From assembly GCA_025201865.1 (NCBI GenBank), contig MU602986.1:3516-19170 (forward strand): DNA of 15,655 nt, read 5' to 3'. Shown here in pieces: positions 7,519 through 15,655 of the stretch. The notes beneath the pieces are model-generated. The model was not told the origin of the DNA. It made no database searches and was given only the letters and a program-made list of their open reading frames with translations. The stretch's first letter is position 1. Every line of letters begins with the position of its first letter. The translations under genes were made by a program, and so were the position numbers. Source of the DNA: Ramicandelaber brevisporus. Taxonomy: Eukaryota; Kickxellomycota; Ramicandelaberales; Ramicandelaberaceae.

Positions 7519-8244
7519 ATGACCACCGCTCCACGCAACTCTCTTCTGGTGCCGTCCGTGCCACGCTTCTCGCGCAGCCGCGTCTACGCTAAGCGCGCTC
7601 TCCACAAGCACAAGAAGGAGGCTACCATTAAGGCTGAGACCGTCAAGCCAGAGGCTGCCACCAAGACTGTGCAGGTTAAGGGCGATAAGAACGGCGGTTC
7701 CCGCGTTGTTCCAGTCAAGAAGGCCTCGAACTACTACCCAGCCGAGGACGTTAAGAAGCCAAAGACTGCCCGCAAGGCCGTCCGCGTTGGCGCCGTCCGC
7801 AGCTCCATCACCCCAGGCACCGTCCTCATCATGCTCGCTGGTCGCTTCCGCGGCAAGCGCGTTGTTTTCCTTAAGCAGCTCGAGCAGTCTGGTCTGTTGC
7901 TTGTCACCGGCCCATTCAAGGTCAACGGCGTCCCACTCCGCCGCATCAACCAGGCCTACGTCATTGCCACCTCCACCAAGGTTGACATTTCTGGCGTTGA
8001 TGTGTCCAAGTTCGACGACAAGTACTTTAAGCGGGAGGCTGAGGCTCGCCTGAAGGGTACCGAGGAGGAGTTCTTTGGCGAGAAGGCCGCCAAGAAGGCT
8101 GCTCCAGCCCACAAGGTTGCCGACCAGAAGGAGGTTGACAAGGCCATCATTGCCACCATCAAGAAGACCCCAATGCTCCAGTCCTACCTTAACTCTTCCT
8201 TCTCCCTTTCCAAGGGTCAGGCTCCACATCTCATGAAGTTCTAA
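7519..8244 (+). CDS. RPL6: 60S ribosomal protein eL6
   Basis: A 241-residue protein of the large cytosolic ribosomal subunit, on its solvent face. The N-terminal segment [20 protein letters not shown] (6-25) matches the eL6 N-terminal family motif present in animals and many fungi but lost in budding yeast. The core from Y72 carries the family signature: [18 protein letters not shown] (99-116), [16 protein letters not shown] (127-142) and [14 protein letters not shown] (147-160). The C-terminus ([10 protein letters not shown], then [14 protein letters not shown]) closely follows yeast L6. Lys/Ala-rich linkers lie at 28-56 and 170-200. The start ATG at 7519 is preceded by A-rich leader sequence. 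Codon use is extreme: C- or G-ending codons dominate, except that 12 of 13 prolines are CCA. No intron interrupts the coding region. Confidence 0.97.
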   Translation: MTTAPRNSLLVPSVPRFSRSRVYAKRALHKHKKEATIKAETVKPEAATKTVQVKGDKNGGSRVVPVKKASNYYPAEDVKKPKTARKAVRVGAVRSSITPGTVLIMLAGRFRGKRVVFLKQLEQSGLLLVTGPFKVNGVPLRRINQAYVIATSTKVDISGVDVSKFDDKYFKREAEARLKGTEEEFFGEKAAKKAAPAHKVADQKEVDKAIIATIKKTPMLQSYLNSSFSLSKGQAPHLMKF

Positions 8245-8602
8245 GTGTGTTTAACATAAATTTACATATTATAACTTCGCTGTGTCAACTACAACAAAAC
8301 AACTACAACTACAAAACAACAATCATCAATCGCATTCAAAACAAAAACAAAAAACAATTAGTTAATATGTTGCGACGTATTCTTTATGATCACCGCATTG
8401 CACGCAATTATACATGTACATGCACGCAGGTGCACAACAGTACAATGTGTCCGTGCATGTGTACAAGTTGAGAGTAAAAGGGTAGGGGTAACCAGGCGGT
8501 GGTGCAATCAGCCATGTGGCACAATACAGTACTCTGCCTGTATGTTTATCAGCCGCCAGTATACATTGTTTTTTGGGTGTGCTTGTGTGTACGTGTTTGT
8601 GC

Positions 8603-8620
8603 GTGTGTGTGTGTGTGTGT
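8603..8620. repeat. GT microsatellite (9 units)
   Basis: Nine exact GT units within a wider GT-rich stretch, 8581-8628. Confidence 0.9.
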
Positions 8621-8875
8621 TGTTTTTTGTCTCAACTCAACAGTGTGTGCAGGAAGAGTGGAATATGGAATGCCAACATGATCACTGTTGTTGAGACGAG
8701 GACGGTGGCGCGTGTGTATTTTGCTCATTGTTACCTTGTTGGGCACAAAGAGTACTGGAAGCACAGTAGTGTTGGTGTTTGTCGAAATACCAGCCGCGCG
8801 CACTGAACAAAAAGCTGTCCGTGCGTGTACAATCGACAATCCCTATCTTTTTTCACCCCCTCCTATCTGACTCTC

Positions 8876-8923
8876 ATCCATCCATCCATCCATCCGTCCA
8901 TCCACTCATTCACTCATTCATTC
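8876..8923. repeat. Tetranucleotide array (ATCC/ATTC/ACTC)
   Basis: Twelve units in unbroken 4-bp phase: five ATCC, one GTCC, one ATCC, then alternating ACTC and ATTC. It looks like a decaying ATCC array drifting into ACTC/ATTC, and lies about 70 bp before the putative kinase leader intron. Confidence 0.9.
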
Positions 8924-8992
8924 ACCTGGTCACACCTGATTATTGCTCATATCGTTTCCTCCCCCTCCTCCTCCTTCTCTTGAACTTCTTTT

Positions 8993-9176
8993 GTAAGTAA
9001 CGCGTGCGCGTGAAGCTCCAAGCTGGCACACCGAGCGACCCCACTCACTCGCCCACCCGCTCGCTCCACTCGTCGTCCACTCGTTGTCCACTCACTCACT
9101 CACTGCCGCTTCCGCGAGTTGCTGAATTTTTTGTTTCGTTTGTTTCTTTTTTCATTCTTTTTTTTATTTTTCATAG
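8993..9176 (+). other. Probable 5' leader intron of the Kcs1-type kinase gene
   Basis: A consensus donor GTAAGT starts at 8993. The acceptor TTTTCATAG ends at 9176, after about 50 bases of almost pure T/C (9125-9172). Possible yTnAy branch sites occur in the CTCACTCAC stretch near 9090-9105. Splicing would leave AG directly before ATG 9179, so the intron would end two bases before the start codon. The 184-nt length is ordinary for a fungal leader intron. Confidence 0.6.
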
Positions 9177-9178
9177 AG

Positions 9179-12100
9179 ATGTTGGACCCAAACACCGCTC
9201 AACCTCAAAGAAGCAACTGCAGCAGCAATGTCGGCAAAGACAGTGATAGTGTGCTCAAAAGAGGTGATCAGCAGTACCACAATGTAGTTCAGCATACAGA
9301 CAGCCGCAGCGGCAACACTGGCAGTTACCCTGACAACGTTTGCACAGACAGCGGTTTCGGACCACAGAGAGTTCATGGCGCCTCTCGCAATCTAGCCAGC
9401 GTTCAAAAGGAGGTGGCCATTGTTGATAATGATGATGATGACGATGTCGATGTCGATGTCGACCATGGCAAGGGCGAGAGTGAGAGCAAAGGCAAAGGCA
9501 AGGGCATGGGCACGGACGCGGACGAACAGCCGCAGGGAACGTCGATTGTCGAAGCCGGTACTTCCACATCGAATATCATCACAACATCACTACTGTCGGC
9601 TGGCAATGATTCGTCGAACAAAGTTGTCAGTGGGAGTTGCACGTTTGAGCGAGAAGAAGGCGCCTCTTTTGCTACTCTGTCGTCAACGGCCGCTTTGGCC
9701 GTTACCGCAGTCAGTAAAAACAGCAGTGGTAGTGAAGCTGCGGCTGATGGGGACGGTGAACAACGGTGCATGCGTCTGCAACCTTCAAATGGTCGCATGT
9801 TTGGCCAGACCACCAGCAACAGTCGTAGCCGCAGTCGCAGTCGTTCAAGATCTCGCCATAACAACAGACCACCTCGCAATGATGCACAACAGCGCACCAC
9901 GCCAGCAGCAGTTACAACCATGGAACCATCTAGTGCCAAAAGAAGCAACAACAGCAACAGCAACACTAACAGCAGCAGCAGCAGTGGTAGAAACAACAGC
10001 AATAACGTGGCCACCAATTCGAATGTGTCACGTGTGGCGGGTTCTGACAGCAGTCCTCGTGGGTTGAATGATATTGGCCAATCCGGCTCAAATTGTGACG
10101 AAACACATGTGGCAGACAGGAGCTCTAGCCACAGCCTATCGCACAGCTCTGTGCAGCAGCACCACCACCATTACCACCATTACCAGAGGAAGATGAAGGA
10201 TGTGGCATCCACTACGCCCAGCCACATTTCTGGAAATATGCACCATGGTACCGACCAGGAAATGTCCATTCGGCAGCGTGGACATGGTCTCCAGCCTCAG
10301 GCCGATGTTGTACCAGATGCTGTGACCTCGTGGCCATCTCCTACTTTGGCTAGCTCTGAATCACAGTCTTACTCTCCAGCGACTATTGACAACGGCGTAT
10401 CAGCTCACAATCAGTCTCGCCAGCAGCACAGCAGCAGCCATCGCTATCAACCGCTATCTGTGACACTTCCACACGGCGCCAGCAATAATAACAACAGCAC
10501 ACATACATCATTGACGGCATTCGCACAGCCCTCCTCTCTACACCAGCTCCTGCAGCCAACACTTTTGCAGAGCCTTCTAGAGCCAGACAGTGCTAAAGAG
10601 TCCCACGTGACCATTGACGGAAACTACAGCCACAGTCCTGACGATCCGTTTCTGTCACCAGCACCGTGGACAGTGCTTGAGCAGCAACAACAACGGCAGC
10701 AGCAGCCACCAACCATGATGTCATTTGAAAAGAAGGCAGCAACATTCAGTCATACTGTATCTGCGCCTAGCGTTGTGGCCTCAGCATCGGCAGCGTCATC
10801 ATCAGTTGTTAGAGGAAGTACAACGTTGCTGTACAAGCGCACCTCTGCAGATGTTTCAGGATACAAATCGAGCAGCAGTGGCACTCATTCAAATGGTAAG
10901 CACTACACAGAAGATGGATCAGCAGCCACGAGTTACCGATGGCGAGCTTCAGCTTCAGCTTCCCAATCAGCAGTCTCAACAACAGCATCTGGAACAGGAG
11001 CAGTGTCAACAGCAGTATCATCTGGAACATGGATGGATCCAGTTAATAGTTATCCTAGTGACGATGAATTGTCGCCATATTCTGACTATGAATCTGATAT
11101 CGATGACAATTTGGCCACTGCAGCTGATACTGCACTACGGTTAACTCAGCACGAGCACCAGAACGTGGACTCTGCTGGAACTGGAAGTGGAAGTGGATAT
11201 CAATCGGTACGCTCAGAACCGGCAGTTCATTTTGCAGAGACTAGTCCTCTAACACCCAATGAATCAGCCTTGTCACCGCTATTCCCCAGCACAGTCGTGC
11301 AGACTCCATCAGCACCAACCGCAACGCTTGATCCATCTACTCTGCCAGGAGCATTTGCATGGCCAGCTCCACATACTCATCATCCAGTTCGACCCATTCC
11401 TCTTCGTGGACAGCACACTGTGTCGGCCACACCACTGAGACTTGGAATCATGACTGAGACAGTTAGAGGCAGCGGTGTCAATGCTCGCTCCAGTGTCCGC
11501 TCAAGAGCTCGATCTCAGACACGCGTTGCATTCAGCAGCAGCAGCAACAGTGATGGTGGTAATAAACAGCATCAAAATGGAAATCGGGATAATGTATTCA
11601 ACGGTGATATTGGACATGAAGCTGGATTTGGAGAAGGAGCTGCTGCAGCGGCCGCGCTGGGTCTTCCATCAGGTGGCGATGGATCAGGCTCATCTCCACA
11701 TTCGTTGCCGAACAATATGACACCAATACGGCGTGACTTGGCTCATGCAATTGCAAACAGCCGTCGTAACTTTACTCCATCGCCATCTGCACTGCCATTA
11801 ACACCGTACAAGAATCAGGTGGGTGGACATACTCCTCTACTGAGATTTACGGATAGAGCATTGTGCAAGGCAGTCAATCCGCGAGAGCATGCATTTTATG
11901 AGGCAGTTGACACCATTCACCCTAAAATGGCTGGATTTCTGCCTGGTTATTTTGGAATGGTCAATGTTACTTATGCCACTCCAACCAGCAACGCCGATGG
12001 TGATCCCGACGGCAGTGATAGAGTTGACAATGCGTCAGTGATGAAGCCACAGATTGTATTTGAGCAAAACAGACATATTATCCCAGAATGGTTTGAGCGA

Positions 12101-15004
12101 AAGGCATTTGCCAGTGGTGCTGCATCCAGTGGTCAGCGCGGAAACAACAATAAGCTGCAACAGCACCAGCAACTGAATGTAAGATCGGCTTCTAGAGAGA
12201 GACCGCTCACTCCACAGCCATTTGCACGAAGCCAGCCAAAGTCACCTTCAGCAGCAATCAGAAGTTTATCGCATACTCAGCACACTCTGCCTGCATTGTC
12301 ATCATCACCGGCAGCAGAGGATGATCAACAACAGCACCAACGGCAATATCAGCAGCAACAACAACCTAAAAAATTACAGAGAGACTCGCATTCCACTGAA
12401 GTTCATTCAGCATCGGCATCTGTCATGGGCTCGCCCACTCCTGTGGCTACAATGAGACGAACGCGCACATCAGCAACAAAATCAGCTCCATACAAACCAC
12501 AGTCTAAAGTTAACATCAGCATTGCCGAGCCACTCAGTTTATTGCAGGCTAGAATTAGAAGAGAATCGCTTGGCTTAGTCCAGTCTCCTCAATCAAACCG
12601 ACGTCGTGTCTCAGATGACTCAGTTGCAGTGGCATCGTCAACATCGACATCGACATCAACACCAGTCAATACAGCAGCGCCTGTAGCATCGTCAGCCGGC
12701 GCATCTTCTGCCGTTGTTACAACTCATGGGTTCGCTCCAACAACACAGCTGCCCTCAGCATCATCCACTACTTCGGCGTCATCCACCATCAATGAGGTTG
12801 CACAGCCAGTTGTAACTCCATCCACTGTTGCAACTCGTGTTGCCAATCGATACGCGAATCGACGTCGTAATTCTGTCGCTACTATCCCGGACTCTTCATC
12901 TTCCTCCACATCTGCGGCATCCTCTGCTTCTTCAGGTTCAGTAATAGCATCATCCAGAGGCGAACCAACCAGATCAACCGCTTTGTCTCCACTCAAGACC
13001 CAATTGCAAGCGGGTCCTGAGTCTGCGCAGTCTCCAACTGCATCTGTTTCAACCGCCGCCTCGCGCTCTCGACTGCTATTGACTGTTCCTCCAACACAAA
13101 CTACTGGTTCTATTGCCAATGTGCTTGATGTATCGCCCACTTCGTTCTCGCGTTCATTATCTGACATGACTGAGATTGAATCGTCGCTTCCGCATCATCG
13201 TAGACGTGAACGGAATAGCATTGCACCATCTGGTGAATTCCACGATGATTTTGTATCTGCTACGTTTTTACACGAAGCTCGGGCTGCTGGCTATGATCCA
13301 ACCGCCACTGCTCAAACCGGCCGATCCGATGACGATGATGACAGTGGCTCTCCCGGCTCAAGCTCCTTTGATGAACCTCGTCGCCCCTTGTCTGTTGAAG
13401 TTGTTGATTCATTGGCCGCTGGTGGCAATGGTGGCAATGGTAGTGGCAGTGGCAGTGGCAGTGGTACTAATTCTACACTGTTTGGAGATGGTGTTAGCCT
13501 GACTATGGCTTCTCCGCTATCTGGAACATTCCCGCATGATGTTGTCCAACCAAGTTCTGTTGGTGGCGGCAGCGATGGTCGTAGTCCAAGTTCTTACACT
13601 GCTGGCACCAGTCTGAATGCACCGGCTGTTTCTCGTCATCATCGCAATTCTGTTATGCACATGCAGATTGACATTGCTCCAGCAATTGATGAGTATGCTG
13701 ATAACTCTGACCATGCATTGACTGATGATTCCGGCTCGCACGCTGCTGAATCTGGTGGTGACAGTGAGGCTCCAGCAACTGGTGAGTTGAATGATGATGA
13801 TGATAATGAAGGTGGTGTCGATACCGATAATGCAACTCGTTTAGACTCTCCGCCTGAGCTTCCGCATCGCATCGAGCCATTGCGAGAGTCTGTTGAGCCA
13901 TCACCTGAGCCATCTGCCACATCATGGCACGAACGACTTTCTCAAGCTCGCTCGAATGCCTCAACTGGTGGTGCTGCTGCTGGTAGTGGTAGTGGTGGTG
14001 GCGCGTCTTCCTCCTCTTCTGACGAAGTGCGTCAATTCATTGTGCTGGAAGATGTTACTTCTCACATGCGATTCCCGTGTGTTCTCGATGTCAAGATGGG
14101 AACTCGCCAGCATGGAATCGATGCATCTGCCAAGAAAGCCGAGTCTCAGACTCGCAAATGTGCAGAGACAACGAGTGCCTCTCTTGGCGCTCGTCTCTGT
14201 GGGATGCAAGTCTACAAGTCCGACAAGCGTCGCTACTTGTTCCAAGACAAGTATTATGGTCGCTCTCTGGATCCAGTCACTTTCCGCAGATCACTTCTTG
14301 AGTTCTTGGATAATGGATACTGCATCATCACTGAGCCGTTGCCGGGACTCTTGAAGCGACTGCGCGATCTGTATGAGATGGCCATTTCATTGCATGGATT
14401 TAGATTCTTTTCTACAAGTCTTTTGTTTGTTTACGACGGTGCAGCTTTCCTCAATGGTCAGCAGCAGCATTCAGTAGCTGCGGCGACCACTGCGGCTATC
14501 GCAGCACCTCCTTCTGTATCATCTACTGCACTTGACAATGTCTTTGATATCAGACCTGACAGTGGCAGTTCTCGTGGCGGACGCCGCAACAAGCCACGCC
14601 GTGATATTGACATGCGCATTATTGACTTTGTGCATGCAACATTCACGTTGAATCCCGATGAACCTGGTGTTCCGACTCTGGTGCGTCCATCTGCCTGTGA
14701 CCATGGCGGCTCGTTCCTTCGACATCCTGAGTTGTTCGATCTCGTCAAGCCAGCTTCGCGCTCATCTGCTGCCAGCACTCCGTCTGCTTCAAGTGGCTCA
14801 TCCAAGCCTGCATCACTGCCAGAAGATTTGAGCTGTGCATTGCGCAAAGAGTGTCCTGGACCAGATGTTGGATATTTGAAGGGCATTCGCACACTTGTTC
14901 GCGAGTTGGCACACATCTGGCGTGCCTATGCACCGGCTGCAGCAGCGCGTGCCTTTGAGAGTGAACTCCAGGCCATTGAGAGCCATGTCAAGTCTATCTC
15001 TTAA
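9179..15004 (+). CDS. KCS1: Inositol hexakisphosphate kinase, Kcs1 type
   Basis: A 1941-residue inositol pyrophosphate synthase that should phosphorylate InsP6 to 5-PP-InsP5, a signal read by SPX domains in phosphate homeostasis. The inositol polyphosphate kinase motifs are complete. The Kcs1-specific N-terminal block at 877-971 has [25 protein letters not shown] and [17 protein letters not shown] is at 1620-1625, the substrate-binding PCVLDVKMG at 1633-1641 (PxxxDxKxG), FQDKYYGR at 1688-1695, STSLL at 1745-1749, RIIDF with metal-binding D1816, and GYLKGIRTL at 1898-1906. The remainder is Ser/Gln/Asn/Ala-rich and presumably disordered: residues 1-876 include an SR dipeptide run (215-226) and acidic and His-rich patches, and about 650 residues separate the N-block from the catalytic core. 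Yeast Kcs1 is about 1050 residues, so this is unusually large. ATG 9179 is the first in-frame ATG, just after a probable leader intron. Confidence 0.93.
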   Translation: MLDPNTAQPQRSNCSSNVGKDSDSVLKRGDQQYHNVVQHTDSRSGNTGSYPDNVCTDSGFGPQRVHGASRNLASVQKEVAIVDNDDDDDVDVDVDHGKGESESKGKGKGMGTDADEQPQGTSIVEAGTSTSNIITTSLLSAGNDSSNKVVSGSCTFEREEGASFATLSSTAALAVTAVSKNSSGSEAAADGDGEQRCMRLQPSNGRMFGQTTSNSRSRSRSRSRSRHNNRPPRNDAQQRTTPAAVTTMEPSSAKRSNNSNSNTNSSSSSGRNNSNNVATNSNVSRVAGSDSSPRGLNDIGQSGSNCDETHVADRSSSHSLSHSSVQQHHHHYHHYQRKMKDVASTTPSHISGNMHHGTDQEMSIRQRGHGLQPQADVVPDAVTSWPSPTLASSESQSYSPATIDNGVSAHNQSRQQHSSSHRYQPLSVTLPHGASNNNNSTHTSLTAFAQPSSLHQLLQPTLLQSLLEPDSAKESHVTIDGNYSHSPDDPFLSPAPWTVLEQQQQRQQQPPTMMSFEKKAATFSHTVSAPSVVASASAASSSVVRGSTTLLYKRTSADVSGYKSSSSGTHSNGKHYTEDGSAATSYRWRASASASQSAVSTTASGTGAVSTAVSSGTWMDPVNSYPSDDELSPYSDYESDIDDNLATAADTALRLTQHEHQNVDSAGTGSGSGYQSVRSEPAVHFAETSPLTPNESALSPLFPSTVVQTPSAPTATLDPSTLPGAFAWPAPHTHHPVRPIPLRGQHTVSATPLRLGIMTETVRGSGVNARSSVRSRARSQTRVAFSSSSNSDGGNKQHQNGNRDNVFNGDIGHEAGFGEGAAAAAALGLPSGGDGSGSSPHSLPNNMTPIRRDLAHAIANSRRNFTPSPSALPLTPYKNQVGGHTPLLRFTDRALCKAVNPREHAFYEAVDTIHPKMAGFLPGYFGMVNVTYATPTSNADGDPDGSDRVDNASVMKPQIVFEQNRHIIPEWFERKAFASGAASSGQRGNNNKLQQHQQLNVRSASRERPLTPQPFARSQPKSPSAAIRSLSHTQHTLPALSSSPAAEDDQQQHQRQYQQQQQPKKLQRDSHSTEVHSASASVMGSPTPVATMRRTRTSATKSAPYKPQSKVNISIAEPLSLLQARIRRESLGLVQSPQSNRRRVSDDSVAVASSTSTSTSTPVNTAAPVASSAGASSAVVTTHGFAPTTQLPSASSTTSASSTINEVAQPVVTPSTVATRVANRYANRRRNSVATIPDSSSSSTSAASSASSGSVIASSRGEPTRSTALSPLKTQLQAGPESAQSPTASVSTAASRSRLLLTVPPTQTTGSIANVLDVSPTSFSRSLSDMTEIESSLPHHRRRERNSIAPSGEFHDDFVSATFLHEARAAGYDPTATAQTGRSDDDDDSGSPGSSSFDEPRRPLSVEVVDSLAAGGNGGNGSGSGSGSGTNSTLFGDGVSLTMASPLSGTFPHDVVQPSSVGGGSDGRSPSSYTAGTSLNAPAVSRHHRNSVMHMQIDIAPAIDEYADNSDHALTDDSGSHAAESGGDSEAPATGELNDDDDNEGGVDTDNATRLDSPPELPHRIEPLRESVEPSPEPSATSWHERLSQARSNASTGGAAAGSGSGGGASSSSSDEVRQFIVLEDVTSHMRFPCVLDVKMGTRQHGIDASAKKAESQTRKCAETTSASLGARLCGMQVYKSDKRRYLFQDKYYGRSLDPVTFRRSLLEFLDNGYCIITEPLPGLLKRLRDLYEMAISLHGFRFFSTSLLFVYDGAAFLNGQQQHSVAAATTAAIAAPPSVSSTALDNVFDIRPDSGSSRGGRRNKPRRDIDMRIIDFVHATFTLNPDEPGVPTLVRPSACDHGGSFLRHPELFDLVKPASRSSAASTPSASSGSSKPASLPEDLSCALRKECPGPDVGYLKGIRTLVRELAHIWRAYAPAAAARAFESELQAIESHVKSIS

Positions 15005-15655
15005 ACATCCAGCTTTTATTTTCGCTACTCTTATTATTACTACTACCATTATTATTTTTTACTTCACAGCATACTTGTTTCTTTTTTTACCCTCTTGTTT
15101 CCTTCGTCTTTCTTTCTTAGCGTAAACTTTATCTTACTTTTCATTTTTCATTTTTTACTTCTTACTTTTCACTTTTCACTTTCTTACACACACGGGTGGG
15201 CCGTTTTTATGTAAAATTCCCTGCTCTACAAGTGTTCCAGAATTTCTTACCCAAAAACATGCGCTTTACGTAAAATGCAGCATGTCAGTTACGTAAAATG
15301 CATCCCCTCCTCCTCGTCCTTCCTCCTATCAAATCACATTAAATATCATTAAAATCACACTAAAGTCCCGCACTGAGCGGTACAGTTAGGCCATGTTGTT
15401 TACAGAAGAGTGAGCGCCGAAACAGCGACGGAACGATACTGCTAGAGGCGTTGTTTGATCAAAGGAGATTCGCCACTCTGCGTAGAAAAACAAACTACAC
15501 ACGCACATACACATACTCCTTTGGCTTTCTCAAAGCAGTCTCAGCCCACTCGCAAAGGAATCTTTCTCTCCTCTCCTCTCTCAACAAACACGCCAACCAG
15601 CGAATCGAGTATCAGCCGTGTTTCGTTCCTGAGTGCTATCACTGCTACTGCACCT
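15005..15655. other. 3' flank of the kinase gene and probable promoter of a gene beyond the window
   Basis: The first 180 bases are T/C-rich with repeated ACTTTTC/ATTTTTC units (about 15136-15183) and probably form the 3' UTR. ATTAAA hexamers at 15338-15343 and 15348-15353 are possible poly(A) signals. Three TTAYGTAAAAT motifs occur at 15207-15302. The last 150 bases are CT-rich and resemble the leaders of the other genes here, suggesting a plus-strand gene starting past 15655. No coding region is supported. Confidence 0.45.
15266..15302. repeat. Direct repeat TTACGTAAAATGCA x2
   Basis: Exact 14-bp copies at 15266-15279 and 15289-15302, 23 bp apart start to start. Each contains the palindrome TTACGTAA, a known binding site for fungal AP-1-like bZIP factors such as Pap1. 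A related TTATGTAAAAT lies at 15207-15217. Confidence 0.85.

Larger units (their letters stand above)
8245..9178. other. Interval between eL6 and the Kcs1-type kinase
   Basis: 934 bp holding the eL6 3' region (A-rich, CATAAATTT shortly after the stop), then GT/CA-rich sequence and the promoter and leader of the downstream kinase. From about 8680 to the kinase start there is no plus-strand ATG, consistent with a long leader. It becomes increasingly C- and T-rich toward the start codon. No coding frame or RNA gene is recognisable. Confidence 0.5.

Noticed and set aside
7474-8229. A 251-codon minus-strand open frame antisense to eL6
   Set aside because: Same cause: it is in codon register with eL6, whose preferred codons exclude the antisense stop triplets. 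The product is a Leu/Gly-rich string without domain signals.
9119-9178. Hydrophobic leader of the kinase frame beginning at TTG 9119
   Set aside because: It is a translated poly-T tract, better explained as the polypyrimidine tract of a leader intron. The first ATG is 9179.
9403-10017. Leu-rich minus-strand frame opposite the kinase gene
   Set aside because: It is the reverse reading of Ser/Asn/Thr codon repeats (AGC, AAC, ACA), giving Leu/Val/Cys strings; there is no conserved feature, and the sense frame is well supported downstream.

Overview
This is a nuclear segment from a compact, intron-poor eukaryotic genome, most likely a fungus. It holds five intron-free protein genes and one tRNA gene in 15.7 kb. 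The fungal call rests mainly on the last gene, which has the architecture of yeast Kcs1: a conserved N-terminal block, a long disordered stretch, then the inositol polyphosphate kinase catalytic motifs. It is also supported by an eL6 whose C-terminal half closely follows fungal L6. The N-terminal extension of eL6, which budding yeast lacks, and the heavy use of poly-Gln, poly-Thr and poly-Ser tracts argue against Saccharomycotina. An early-diverging fungal lineage is possible, but that is inference; I did not identify the genus.

Layout from left to right: tRNA-Cys(GCA) (184-255, +); a MED19/Rox3-like Mediator subunit (400-1251, +); a short convergent gap; a RING-RING-LON protein of the LONRF type (4364-1569, -); an 869-bp leader/promoter interval packed with unrelated short tandem repeats; eIF3e (6721-5234, -); a 797-bp divergent interval; ribosomal protein eL6 (7519-8244, +); a 934-bp interval with microsatellites and a likely leader intron; a 1941-residue inositol hexakisphosphate kinase of the Kcs1 type (9179-15004, +); and 651 bp of 3' flank that probably also carries the promoter of a gene beyond the window.

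The genes do not form a pathway cluster. eIF3e and eL6, both translation genes, are divergently transcribed from one shared interval and share strongly biased codon use. The other three are regulatory proteins (transcription, protein quality control, inositol pyrophosphate signalling) that carry long low-complexity tracts. All five reading frames begin at the first in-frame ATG, downstream of pyrimidine-rich leaders. I see no mobile element, CRISPR array or novel defence-like system. The most notable points are the low-complexity insertions inside the zinc-binding and LON domains of the LONRF-like protein, the very large split Kcs1 kinase, and the probable leader introns.
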